Assembly (NCBI GenBank): GCA_002221725.1 | Contig: NJFT01000388.1 | Location: 1-19,266, forward strand | Length of the DNA stretch: 19,266 nucleotides | Direction of reading: 5' to 3' | Source: Scedosporium boydii | Taxonomy: Eukaryota; Ascomycota; Sordariomycetes; Microascales; Microascaceae | Shown here: positions 1 through 8,595 of the stretch, one piece after another | Numbering within the stretch: position 1 is the first letter of the stretch | How the letters are laid out: each line of letters begins with the position of its first letter | Notes under the pieces: model-generated | The model's database searches: none | What the model was told of the DNA's origin: nothing | What the model saw: the letters and a program-made list of their open reading frames with translations, nothing else | Made by a program: the position numbers and the translations under genes

Positions 1-80
1 TTTTTTTTTTGTCGTCTTTTTATCCTCTTTGATTTACTCCTTTTACTCCCAAGGCGAGAGACCAGCCCAGAAACTAATAA

Positions 81-3000
81 ATGCACCTCCCTCTAGTACA
101 AACTCCACCAGCACCGGCACCGGCACATGTTGTAATGCCAATGGCGTCTTACTCCCACAGTGTCTCTAATTCAGATATCTCCACACCTCGGTCGTCATCG
201 CCAGCTTCTGCACGATCGACCAATACTTCCGTGTCCAACAAGCGCATGTCTATTTCCAGTCGCAGAATGACCGACTTCAATCCCATGGCCTCGGTCGACC
301 TCGCCATGATCGAGGAGAGAATGCGGGCCACCTCTCTCGACCAGTTGCGAGGCTATGCCCAGCACAATTACGGTGAGGTCAAGCAGTACAGGACCGTCGA
401 GTACATTCCGGAATCACAGGCTCTTGCATATCAGGTCCTGCGGGAACCTGTTTGGAACAGAGGTATGTACGCATAGTAAAGTGTGTTGTGTATACACCAC
501 AGCATCAACATCAGCGAGCGTCAGCGTCAGCATTCGGAATCGGCATCGTATTCCTGTCCTGTCCCCGTTTCTCAGCTTCCTTCCCCAACCCCAACAGAGT
601 GCGCGGAACTAGTGTTAGGCACTTTATACCTGCATCATTTGCGCAATCACTGCCTCTCTGTTTTCCCTGCCCGAACACACAATCCCTCGCCCCTTTGCTC
701 GCTCGTACGTACTTCGTACCACTACACTTGCCCGCGGGTTGACAACCCAGGGTACTCCCACATTTCCCACATGCTCACGAGCTCGCCTGCCACTAACACC
801 CGACACTACGACGCACTACTCGCACCTCCACACTTCCCACCCCCCGCCACTCTCCACATTGACTCCGATCAATGACTTTTGAACTTTCCACTATACCCAC
901 TCCCTCCCTCCGCGCCCTGGACCTGGACCTGGACCTGGGTCTGAGAAGAAAGAAGAAGAAGAACAAGAAGAACAAGAAGAAGACGGCCTTCCTAGTCACA
1001 AGCCAAAATACTTTAATAGCTCGCCCTTCGCTCCTCCCAAGCTCTGCTTCTTCACTATTCCCGTCTTATGTTCCTTCATCCATCTCGCTCTAAACAATCC
1101 AGTCCCCACCTCCACTTACACAAGAAATACATTGTATACTCTTTCGCCACACCCTAAGCTATCACCTTCCATCTTCCTCTTCCCTACCCTTCCACATGCC
1201 GTCAAAGATCGAAACACCACCGACAATGCATTCGCAATTCAACGGAGAGACCTTCGCAGAAACAATGGCAGCTAACCGAGAGTTGTTGTGCAAAGGCCTG
1301 TCCTTCACGCCCGAGGAGCGTGTCTCCAAGAACCTCACCGGCTTAATACCCCACGTCATGGAGAGCCTTCAGACGCAGTGCGAGAGGGCCATGAGGATGA
1401 TCGCCACCCGCCAGACAAATGTCGACAAATACCTATACCTTTCCAGCCTCAAAGACCAGAACATCGACCTCTTCTTCCGCCTCCTAATTGACCATGTCAA
1501 GGACCTCATGCCTCTTGTCTACACCCCTACCATTGGCGATGTCTGCCTTCAATACTCTACCCTCTACACCCGCCCGGAGGCCCTCTACATCTCCATCAAG
1601 CAGAGACGGTCTATCCGGACCATGCTCCGGAATTGGCCGTATCCCAATCCCGAGATTTGCGTCGTGACGGACGGATCGCGTATTCTCGGGCTCGGAGACC
1701 TTGGCATCAACGGCGTCGGCATTTCCGTAAGTAATTCGTATTACCCGTAAATTTTCCTCGACAACAAGTGCAATTGATGTATTTTGGATTTTGTTCTTGC
1801 CTCCGGTTGCATTGCATATCCAGCAATCGATGCCGCTCGTTTCAATGACTCGTAACTTTCATCACTTGTTTCGCAACATTTCCCAAAAAAAATTTCTTCT
1901 TCGGATTTATTTGTGCAACAACTTTGCTAACAAAATGACATCTTTGGCAATTAGATCGGAAAGCTCTCCCTCTACACAGCCGCAGCTGGTATCCACCCCT
2001 CCAAGACTCTTCCCATCGTCTTGGACTCCGGTACCAACAACGAGAACAACCTCAAGGATCCCTTCTACCTTGGACTTCGCCAGAAGAGGGCCCCGATGAC
2101 CGTGCAACAGGAGTTTATGGATGAGTTTATGGAAGCCTGCGCCGATGTTTTCCCCGATATGGTTGTGCAGTTCGAGGATTTCGAGAGCGAGAAGGCTTTC
2201 AACTATCTCGCCAGGTATCGCGACAAATACAGGTGCTTTAATGATGACATTCAGGGCACCGGTGCCGTCGTTCTGGGCGGCTACATTGGCGCCGTGAACC
2301 TCTCCGGTGTCCCCATTGAGGAGCAGCGCCTCGTCTTCATGGGTGCTGGTTCTGCGGGTGTCGGTGTTGCCAAGCAGCTCGTCGAGTACTACACGCGCCG
2401 CGGCCTCAGCGAGAAGGCGGCGCGCGAGAAGTTCTGGCTTGTTGACACCAAGGGTCTTGTGACCAAGGACCGCGGCGATAAGCTCGCCGAGCACAAGAAG
2501 TACTTCGCCCGCGACGACAATAACGGCCACCAGTTCCGCACCCTAGAGGAGGTCATTGAGTACGTGAAGCCCAGCGCCCTCGTGGGTCTCACGGCCACGT
2601 TTGGCGTCTTTACCGAGTCTGTCGTCCGCGCTCTCAAGGCCTCGGTCGAGTCTGGTGGCCTTGGCCGCCGCCCCATCCTCTTCCCCCTCAGCAACCCCCT
2701 TACCAAGGCCGAGTGCACGTTCGAGCAGGCCGTACAGTGGACCGATGGCACCGTCATCTTCGCCTCGGGATCGCCCTTCTCGTCGTTCAAGGCCAAGTTC
2801 GGTGACAACGTGGTGACCTACAACCCTAACCAGGGTAACAACGTCTATGTCTTCCCCGGTCTTGGTCTCGGTGCTATTCTCGCCAAGGCGACCAAGATCA
2901 CCGATGACATGGTGTACACGTCAGCCGAGTCTCTCGCCGGCTGTCTCAACGCCGAGGAGGTCCACAAGGGTCTCATCTACCCCAAGATCGAGCGCGTCCG

Positions 3001-3178
3001 TGACGCCTCTCTCGTTGTTGCTCGCGAAGTCATGAAGGCCGCACGCCGTGACGGTGTTTCTGGTCTTCCCGAGTCTCAGTGGGTTGAGTGGGAGGAGTGG
3101 GGCGATGTCGCCCTCACACAGTACATCAAGGAGAGGATTTACGATCCCGTCAGCTTTGGTGGAAAGGGCCGTCTCTAG
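81..3178 (+). CDS. Malic enzyme (oxaloacetate-decarboxylating malate dehydrogenase), three exons
   Basis: Converts L-malate to pyruvate, CO2 and NAD(P)H. Exons by splice signals and reading frame: 81-462, 1296-1726, 1955-3178, giving 678 aa. Intron 1 (GTATGT donor, CTAAC branch at 1272-1276, AG 1294-1295) is phase 1; intron 2 (1727-1954, GTAAGT, branch CTAAC 1927-1931) is phase 0. Family landmarks in 678-aa numbering: EPVWNRGLSFTPEER around 122-136; YTPTIGD with the catalytic Tyr ~203; GLGDLGINGVGIS ending exon 2, then IGKLSLYTAAAGIHP with the catalytic Lys ~274; metal ligands in FEDF (E345, D346) and NDDIQGTG (D369); dinucleotide fold GAGSAGVG 401-408; FPLSNPLTKAECT and NNVYVFPGLGLG near the C-terminus. 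Overall it resembles the compact plant/animal class more than yeast Mae1. The residues after strand beta-2 read VDTKG, close to the VDSKG of NADP forms, so cofactor and compartment are left open. The first ATG (81) has a poor context; ATG 141 (CCAATGGC) is a better start (658 aa). A further upstream exon outside the window is possible. Confidence 0.94.
916..984. repeat. CCTGGA hexamer repeat followed by a purine (GAA/CAA) tract
   Basis: Positions 916-938 hold three CCTGGA units plus a partial fourth. From 943 to about 984 the plus strand is almost entirely A and G, made of AAG/AAC triplets. The block lies inside intron 1 of the malic enzyme gene, upstream of the possible alternative start. 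Confidence 0.75.
1196..1295 (+). other. Candidate alternative first coding exon of the malic enzyme
   Basis: From ATG 1196 the frame is open through the branch point and acceptor of intron 1 and continues in frame into exon 2. A transcript starting inside intron 1 would therefore encode a 584-aa enzyme (or 561 aa from ATG 1265, which has the strong context AACAATGGCA). Either length is close to a typical compact malic enzyme. The substituted residues (NRELLCKG) are a poorer match to the family than the exon 1 version (LREPVWNRG), so this could be chance openness of 33 codons. It would be an N-terminally different isoform if real. Confidence 0.35.
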
Positions 3179-3585
3179 AGGGGATTTTCGTTGCCCATGT
3201 CCCTTGACTAACCATTTGCGGTGTCAATAAGTGTCTCATTTTTTTTTTCTAATGCGCTCTATTCGAGTTTGATACCCTCTTTCGAGGAGAATCGAGTCTT
3301 GTTTCATTTTCGGACTTGATTCTTCCTTTTCGGAAAGCTCTATTCAACAAGAGGAAGGGCCGCTTACCTTGGCCCGACCACAACTCCCCTGGCTGCCAAT
3401 TTACGCGGCCAGATCTCGATACCACGTTTCTCTCCCTCTCTCTCTCTTGAGCGTTCCTCATATTGAGGTGCAGGATGGCATATGCCTTCTACATCTCTCC
3501 TTCTGCATGGATAACATTTAGCGATGTGTTTCTCATCCCCTCCCCCGTTGCATTTCCTTCTATTATTGTCTAGCTTTACTTATAC

Positions 3586-3606
3586 TTTTTTTTTTTTTTT
3601 TTTTTT
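3586..3606. repeat. T homopolymer, 21 bases
   Basis: An uninterrupted run of 21 T. It lies about 410 bp after the malic enzyme stop codon in non-coding sequence. Such runs vary readily in length between strains and are also prone to assembly error. Confidence 0.95.
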
Positions 3607-4483
3607 CCAAAATTCAAGAAGATAGCATATTGGCAAAAGAAAGAACCCAGGGAACTGAAAGACTTACGCTAGACAAAAGACCGGCTGGCAAGGGATTTTT
3701 TAACACGCGGAGTCTTTGATTTTAATATTTATATATATGATTCCTTATTGTCCCTTGAACGGCTGCTGCTCCTGGGCCTCTCGACTTTTTGCAGATTGTT
3801 TTGACGCTTGTTATTAGGATTCGGGGTTGAGAGGTATGTCTCTCGGAGGCTTCATTGGGCTTTCAGAGAATGTACCCGCGGATTGGTGAAGTAGCTCGAG
3901 GAAAAAGAAAAGTTCTGTTTTGCTGTTTTACGTTTTGATCTCTGCTATTGGTCTTTGGGCCACCATGATGTCCGTACGAAGACAGTCAGGCCGTGTTCTT
4001 GGCGACAGCCTCGGATCATCTTTATCATGGCTTGGAGCATGCATGACATGACGAAATTTGTCTGGTCCAACATCCAACCAACATGCAACATGGGTTACGC
4101 AAGAAATCAAGGATTAGTTTACAATCTTGGGTCCTCGGGTGTCCCCGAATGTGTGAGGGCGATGTTGATTTCGCCCCCCTGCGAAGAAGCTCCTGGAATA
4201 TATCCCGCCCCCACGACGACAACGCCATCACCTTTTGAGATCAGGTTACTCGAATCATTTAAACAAGAAAAACGAAAAATAAGGACATCATTGATAACAC
4301 ACTTCTAATCAAGGCTTACAATACAGCAACAGTAAGAATTCGATAAAGTGTCCACAAATTCCCCGGAAATTCTACAACAAACCAAAAACGAGAAAAACGG
4401 TACCACAAAAAGAAAGTAAACGGTCTCCTGAAGTTAGAGGTCTAATAATAAATAAAAAGAAGAGGAGAAGGAGCACAGAGAAA

Positions 4484-4490
4484 CAAAAAA
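4484..4490 (-). terminator. RNA polymerase III terminator of tRNA-Gly(TCC)
   Basis: A run of six T on the minus strand (A run 4485-4490 on plus) begins five bases after the discriminator base. This is the usual Pol III termination signal. Confidence 0.85.
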
Positions 4491-4494
4491 TAAC

Positions 4495-4574
4495 TGCTCA
4501 GGCCGAGACTCGAACTCGGATCATTTGCTACCCCCTAATGGAAGGCAAATATTCTACCCCTGAACCACCTGAGC
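4495..4574 (-). tRNA. tRNA-Gly(TCC) with a 9-nt intron
   Basis: The minus strand folds as a tRNA: acceptor GCTCAGG (4574-4568) pairs with CCTGAGC (4502-4496), with discriminator A at 4495. The D stem is GTTC/GAAT around loop AGGGGTA; the anticodon stem is TTTGC/GCAAA; the variable loop is TGAT; the T arm is CCGAG-TTCGAGT-CTCGG, holding the B box. The anticodon loop reads CTTCCA then A, giving anticodon TCC (4542-4540), which reads GGA/GGG codons. Nine extra bases (TTAGGGGGT, 4538-4530) sit just after position 37, the canonical place for a nuclear tRNA intron removed by the Sen endonuclease. The mature length is 71 nt before CCA addition. No CCA is encoded, as expected for a eukaryotic nuclear tRNA gene. 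Confidence 0.96.
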
Positions 4575-5467
4575 TATTTTTTGAACTTTCAGTGGATTGC
4601 GGGGAACCGGGAGGTTCTTGGATGCATTGACGGCGTCGGAGAGGAGTATATGAAGCTATTACATGCAGCGTCTTTTTATCATTGGAATTGTTTGCTTTTT
4701 TCTTTTTCTGCCTTTTGTGGGAGTGGAGATGTGGCTGGTGGAAGTTGGGAGGTCCACTGGTTGTTTCGGTGAGTTGGGTCGGTGAGTGCCGGGGTGGCAT
4801 CGTGAGACTAGCACGCTGCAAGTGAGAGAAAGATAGATCTATGATGCAGATGTAGGGGACGGAAGTTGAAAGGTACTGGGCCTCTTTACAACTTAAAATG
4901 AGAAGAAATCAAGAAGTCGCTCTTCATAAAAGACCAGAGACGCTTTCAAATGGCGAGTGTCTCGTGGTCAACTTGGCTTAAACCCACCGATGGGCTTGAG
5001 CTCGACGACTTATAACTGATTGCCTCGTTTCTCGAGTGCTTTTTTTCTTTCCTTTCTTGGGTATCCAACCTCCGCCAGGCCAGTTCCTTTATCTCCTAAT
5101 CCAGTAATACCAGACAGGAAATAGAAGGAGCCAGTTCCACATTCTTGGTATAAAGGTTGACGCCATTGATTTCACCCAAGGCCGACCGACCTTGACGCCC
5201 TCGAAAGAAAGACGCAGACTGCTAGGCCCATCGAGAACTATAGAGCCTCGTCTTTGTCGATACACGGGTGTTGTTTCCCTTCTCCAAGCTCGCCAATGGC
5301 TCACGAACGAGTATCCATGAGACGAATTAATGCCAGCGCCCAGAGAGTTTGAATCTTCAGCCCGGATGCAGTCCCAGAGGGGAACATAAGAGAGAACTCA
5401 CCGAGTAGGTTACGAATACAAATCGATGAACGCATATTAACAAGGAGTGCAAAAAAGAAAACAACAC
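4575..5467. other. Intergenic between the two glycine tRNA genes
   Basis: About 890 bp. Apart from the T run that ends the GCC tRNA at the right edge, I find no repeat, recognisable ORF or RNA fold. Small open frames such as minus 5089-5304 or 4528-4821 overlap tRNA sequence or show no domain. The left end just upstream of the TCC tRNA (4575-4640, as read on the minus strand) would hold any TFIIIB contact region. Confidence 0.5.
5451..5461 (-). terminator. RNA polymerase III terminator of tRNA-Gly(GCC)
   Basis: On the minus strand a run of four T (5461-5458) then, after one base, six T (5456-5451) follow the tRNA 3' end within about 17 bases. Either can act as the Pol III stop, the second as a backup. 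Confidence 0.8.
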
Positions 5468-5546
5468 TGCCCGGGCCGAGACTCGAACTCGGACCACTTG
5501 CTCTCCGTCGTGGCAAGCAAGTATTCTGCCCTTAAACCACCCGGGC
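5468..5546 (-). tRNA. tRNA-Gly(GCC) with an 8-nt intron
   Basis: Minus-strand cloverleaf: acceptor GCCCGGG (5546-5540) with CCCGGGC (5475-5469), discriminator A at 5468. The D stem is GTTT/GAAT around AAGGGCA; the anticodon stem is CTTGC/GCAAG; the variable loop is TGGT; the T arm CCGAG-TTCGAGT-CTCGG is identical to that of the TCC gene at 4495-4574. The anticodon loop reads TTGCCA then A, giving anticodon GCC (5514-5512), which reads GGC/GGT. An 8-nt intron, CGACGGAG (5510-5503), follows position 37. The mature length is 71 nt. It has the same strand and the same overall plan as the TCC gene, but differs in acceptor stem, D arm, anticodon stem and intron sequence, so it is a paralogue and not a recent copy. 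Confidence 0.96.
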
Positions 5547-6554
5547 TTGCTCTCTGGCTCGTTATTGAATGCTCCTGGGTATTTGGAGACTTTAAGTCGA
5601 ATCATAGTGCATGTTCGTGTTGATCCCAGGCGATTGTCGGGAAGGAGAGGGAGGAGATGGAGGAGAGGTGGGCTGTGAGGGAAGGTGGTGTGGCGGTGGA
5701 AGGGAGCGATGGGAAAGTGCGATATAGGAAGTGAAGCCGGGGGGGTATGGGTGCTTTGGATTCGTGATAGTATTTTGATATTGATAGATCTGAGGAGAGG
5801 GTGAGAGAGAGAAAGAGAGACAATATGAAGGGTCTGGAAACACATCCCCCCAGCTTCTAGAAAATGGCAACAATGGTCATCCACGGCGTCTATGGAGGCT
5901 GTGATGAACGGTATACTTCGGCTTCATATCTTGCCATATGGCTGGCATTCAGCTTTCGCCGTAGTTCCAAGAAGATACAAAAAAAAGAGGTAAAGAAACC
6001 GGTTCCTCAAGGTCAGTACCTAAACCAACTTTATCCTCCAAGAAATATTGATCAACCTCATCCCCCCCCCCACCGAAAGAAGATGACAACGAAGCTCATC
6101 ATCAATTCATTACGGCTATAGCATTGAGGTGTTTCTACTCCAATATTGTACACATCGAGACTTCGCTCTAGCTACTCACCAAAATGATTCCCTCCCCGTT
6201 GATTGAATGCGACAGAAAACCCTCCAAGACAAAGGAAAGAAAGAAAAAAAGACATATAGAGACTGCTTCCCACCATGTGTGCCTGTTGCGCCGTTGATGT
6301 CCGCCTAATGCCGTTTGAACTTGTTTTATGGGTTTCTGGATTTTCCGCTCACTCGTCCTGGTTTCCATCGTCTAATCTAGTTAAGAAAAAGTAGAAGAAA
6401 AAGAGAAACTCAAGTCTTGCCGCTTTGCATCTCCAATAATGAAAACACGGAGAAGAGAAAAAAAGGAAGAAGAAAGCTGCCTCCATGGCGCGCGTGTATA
6501 CTTCTGTGTTCATGTTGTTTGCGTGGTCGTGTCTGTGTATGTCCCATCCCTTTC
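5547..6554. other. Intergenic: upstream of tRNA-Gly(GCC) to the GLE1 3' end
   Basis: Positions about 5637-5830 are strongly purine-rich on plus (pyrimidine-rich on minus) with many GGAG/GAGAGA blocks. This makes long but low-complexity minus-strand ORFs that I do not believe. There is a 10-base C run at 6062-6071. The part next to 6554 is presumably the GLE1 3' UTR and also contains A/G tracts (6430-6475). No gene is supported. Confidence 0.5.
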
Positions 6555-8243
6555 TCAATCAAGGCAAAGCCCCTTCTCATCTCGAAGGACCTGACCGAGG
6601 ACTTGCACCGCGGCAGCCGCAGCGCTGTTCGGCGACTTCTTAGGAAACTCCACCAATGCCACCCTCAACGCAGCAATGCCCGCGTTCCCAAAAAACTGAA
6701 TGAATCGATGCTCATGACCGTCGATCATAGCCTTCAGCACAACGTACTGCGTATCCGAAACATCGCCCTGCGCCGTATTCACAATCATAGAGAGCGCCCT
6801 CCAATAATTCGATGAAGGGTACGGATTCTCCTTGGTAGCCTTGCTGAAATCTCTCAGGGAAATGGCCGCGAACCCGGCTCCGAGCCCCGCCATCTTGTCG
6901 TAGTGCATCTGGTCGGGCATCCACGAGGCCCCGTCTTTCCGCCATCCTATGACGGTCCGACCCTGCGGGGTCTTGTCGCTGCCGCGGACGCCGAAGAGGA
7001 CGGGGCACGAGCGGCGGAACTTGGCGATGAGTATATCCACGAGAGATTTGCCTCGCCACTGGAAATCCTTGTCCGAGAAGACGTGCGCGGCCATGACCCC
7101 GATGGGATCCGCGGCCTTGGGACTCGCACCGCACTCGTTGGCGAACTGGCTTACCACCGCTTTGGAAAAGATGCTTAAGAGGTAAATGAAGAGGGAGGGC
7201 ATTTGGGGTTCATTGTAGCGCGCGTCGGGCTGCGGTTCGCGCTTGTCGGTGACGAACGTGGCGACATCCACGAGCGGGCTGGGGAGGGTTAATGATTCTT
7301 GGAGACACGACTTGATCTTCTTAAGAGGCGCGGCGTTGGCGCCCTTGCCTTCCGTAAGCTGGCCCATGGACTTTCGGATATCTCGTCGTAGATCTCCCAT
7401 CCTAACACCTAGAGGCGAGCCGGGCACCTTAACCATTTGTTCGAGCTTGCGTCGTAAGGTCTTGAGTTCTTGGTGAATCTGGAGATATCGATCCTGCGGT
7501 GCTAACGCAGTCTGGGAAAGTACCGTTGGTTGGACGGTCGGTTGAGGCTGGGCCTTCGCGGCCACGGGTACTACAGCAGCGCCATTAGGCTGTGGTGGTT
7601 TCGCTGCGGCTAGAATCGAAGCTGGCTGTTGAATAGCGGTGGTAGGTTGTGGTTGTGGTTGGCCAAAAAGGCCTCGCGCGGGTTGTTGGACCGCGGCCTG
7701 CCCATTCGGAAGTGTTTGTAAGGTTGCCGCAGCAGCACTTGGCTTGGAGAAGATGGAAGAGACGGGTTTTTGGATCGTAGGCTGGGGCTGGGGCTGGGGC
7801 TGGAGCGCTGTGGGCGCCGTCCTCTGCAGTGCAGGCGAAACAGGGGTTGTTGTCTTGGGAGCTTCTGGCTCAGGCTTTTTGGCGGGCTGCTGAGGAGTGA
7901 CTTGTTTTGGCTCAGGTTCGGGTGGTGGCTTCGGGACCTGCTGGGCTCGGAGGGCTCGAAGCCTTTGCTCCTCAGCCACGAGCTCTTGTTCCTTCCGTAT
8001 CCGCTCCTTTTCCCTTTCCTGCTCGCGTAGGACCTTTTGCCGCACCTCCTCGAGGTGGTCGAGCTCGAGGACGCGAAGCGCCGCTAATCGGACGCGCTCA
8101 TGCTCGACCTTGGCAGCGATGAGGGCATCGCGGTTGCTCAATTCGGTGTTTCGCTCATCGGATAGGATGCTCGCTATGAATCTGCGTTCGGGGCTCGATT
8201 GGGGATAGCTTCTCCGTGACGAGAGCGAGGAGCGGCTGCTCAT
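6555..8243 (-). CDS. GLE1: GLE1, nuclear-pore-associated mRNA export factor (single exon, 562 aa)
   Basis: In the family Gle1, with inositol hexakisphosphate, activates the DEAD-box ATPase Dbp5 at the cytoplasmic face of the nuclear pore to strip export proteins from mRNA; it also affects translation initiation and termination. Visible here: a Ser/Arg-rich start; a charged coiled-coil segment at about residues 35-100 (HLEEVRQKVLREQEREKERI); a Pro/Gln/Ala-rich linker about 100-250 with a QP repeat; then the all-helical Gle1 domain from about 250 to the end. Recognisable segments of that domain are LFIYLLSIFSKAVVSQF, AADPIGVMAAHVF, DILIAKFRRSCPVLFGVRG, GRTVIGWRKDG and, near the end, FIQFFGNAGIAALRVAL. 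Length matches fungal Gle1 (about 540-560). Start 8243 is the first ATG after a 350-nt ATG-free stretch. No intron is needed. It is divergent from SSD1. Confidence 0.93.
   Translation of the reverse strand: MSSRSSLSSRRSYPQSSPERRFIASILSDERNTELSNRDALIAAKVEHERVRLAALRVLELDHLEEVRQKVLREQEREKERIRKEQELVAEEQRLRALRAQQVPKPPPEPEPKQVTPQQPAKKPEPEAPKTTTPVSPALQRTAPTALQPQPQPQPTIQKPVSSIFSKPSAAAATLQTLPNGQAAVQQPARGLFGQPQPQPTTAIQQPASILAAAKPPQPNGAAVVPVAAKAQPQPTVQPTVLSQTALAPQDRYLQIHQELKTLRRKLEQMVKVPGSPLGVRMGDLRRDIRKSMGQLTEGKGANAAPLKKIKSCLQESLTLPSPLVDVATFVTDKREPQPDARYNEPQMPSLFIYLLSIFSKAVVSQFANECGASPKAADPIGVMAAHVFSDKDFQWRGKSLVDILIAKFRRSCPVLFGVRGSDKTPQGRTVIGWRKDGASWMPDQMHYDKMAGLGAGFAAISLRDFSKATKENPYPSSNYWRALSMIVNTAQGDVSDTQYVVLKAMIDGHEHRFIQFFGNAGIAALRVALVEFPKKSPNSAAAAAVQVLGQVLRDEKGLCLD
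7780..7803 (-). repeat. GGCTGG hexamer x4 coding a QP repeat in GLE1
   Basis: Four perfect GGCTGG units on plus, which on the coding strand give alternating Gln-Pro codons in the disordered linker between the coiled coil and the Gle1 domain. The repeat is a multiple of three, so unit gain or loss keeps the frame. Confidence 0.9.
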
Positions 8244-8595
8244 GGTTTGGGTTTTTCGAGGGAAATGAGGGTTTCGGGATATTTGGGGGGAGGGCTTGAC
8301 GGTTGGGCTTTTGAGGAGGCCTAAATAACTTGTGATAACAAGGAGAGAAGGTTGGGGGGTCGGTTTCTCGGTTTCGGCTCTGTAGATTTTGCCCTCGCGG
8401 AAAGAGCGGAGGCGGGAGGAAAAGAATGAAGAGCCTCTTGCTGCAGAATTTGAGGCTACTTGGGAGAGGGCGTTTTAGGGTATAAGAGGAGGAGGAAACG
8501 TGAAAATACTGTCGCTGGTGATGGGAGAGTGACTAGAGTTCAAGAGAGGTCGTCCAAAATTATGGCTGGTAAATGAGGCTTGGTCGCAGTGTCAA
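8244..8595 (-). promoter_or_regulatory. Probable GLE1 5' leader and proximal promoter
   Basis: Read on the minus strand, the 352 bases upstream of the GLE1 start contain no ATG and are C/T-rich (for example CCTCCTCCTC around 8490-8480), as in many filamentous-fungal leaders. The transcription start cannot be placed from sequence alone, and I see no convincing TATA element. Confidence 0.5.

Larger units (their letters stand above)
463..1295 (+). other. Large first intron of the malic enzyme gene, with an internal promoter-like region
   Basis: At 833 bp this intron is far longer than the other introns in the window (88-228 bp). Donor GTATGT at 463 and acceptor AG 1294-1295, with branch CTAAC at 1272-1276, join NR-G-LSF exactly in phase. 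An in-frame TAG at 474-476 means retention would truncate the long form. The interior is rich in C and T, holds a CCTGGA hexamer repeat and a purine tract (916-984), and ends in a C/T-rich stretch (about 1075-1195) without ATG, like a fungal 5' leader. No additional exon is evident. Confidence 0.8.
3179..4494. other. Intergenic: malic enzyme 3' region to tRNA-Gly(TCC)
   Basis: The first few hundred bases after the stop are T-rich and presumably contain the malic enzyme 3' UTR and polyadenylation site (for example near CAATAAG at ~3222). A 21-base T homopolymer follows at 3586-3606 and an AT-rich patch (TTTAATATTTATATATATG) at about 3720. Short ORFs on both strands here lack recognisable domains or coherent splice sites. 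I see no gene. Confidence 0.6.

Noticed and set aside
1907..2530. 207-codon minus-strand open frame
   Set aside because: It is antisense to the conserved malic enzyme exon 3; the plus-strand protein is unmistakable, and the minus frame is a by-product of its codon bias.
3955..4308. 117-codon plus-strand open frame between malic enzyme and the tRNA
   Set aside because: No recognisable domain, no promoter-like leader, and a composition like the surrounding non-coding DNA.
4530..4538. TTAGGG-like telomere repeat in the tRNA-Gly(TCC) intron
   Set aside because: A single copy in a 9-nt intron; no tandem telomeric array is present.
5357..5884. 175-codon minus-strand open frame
   Set aside because: It reads straight through tRNA-Gly(GCC) and a polypyrimidine tract, so it is not a plausible protein.
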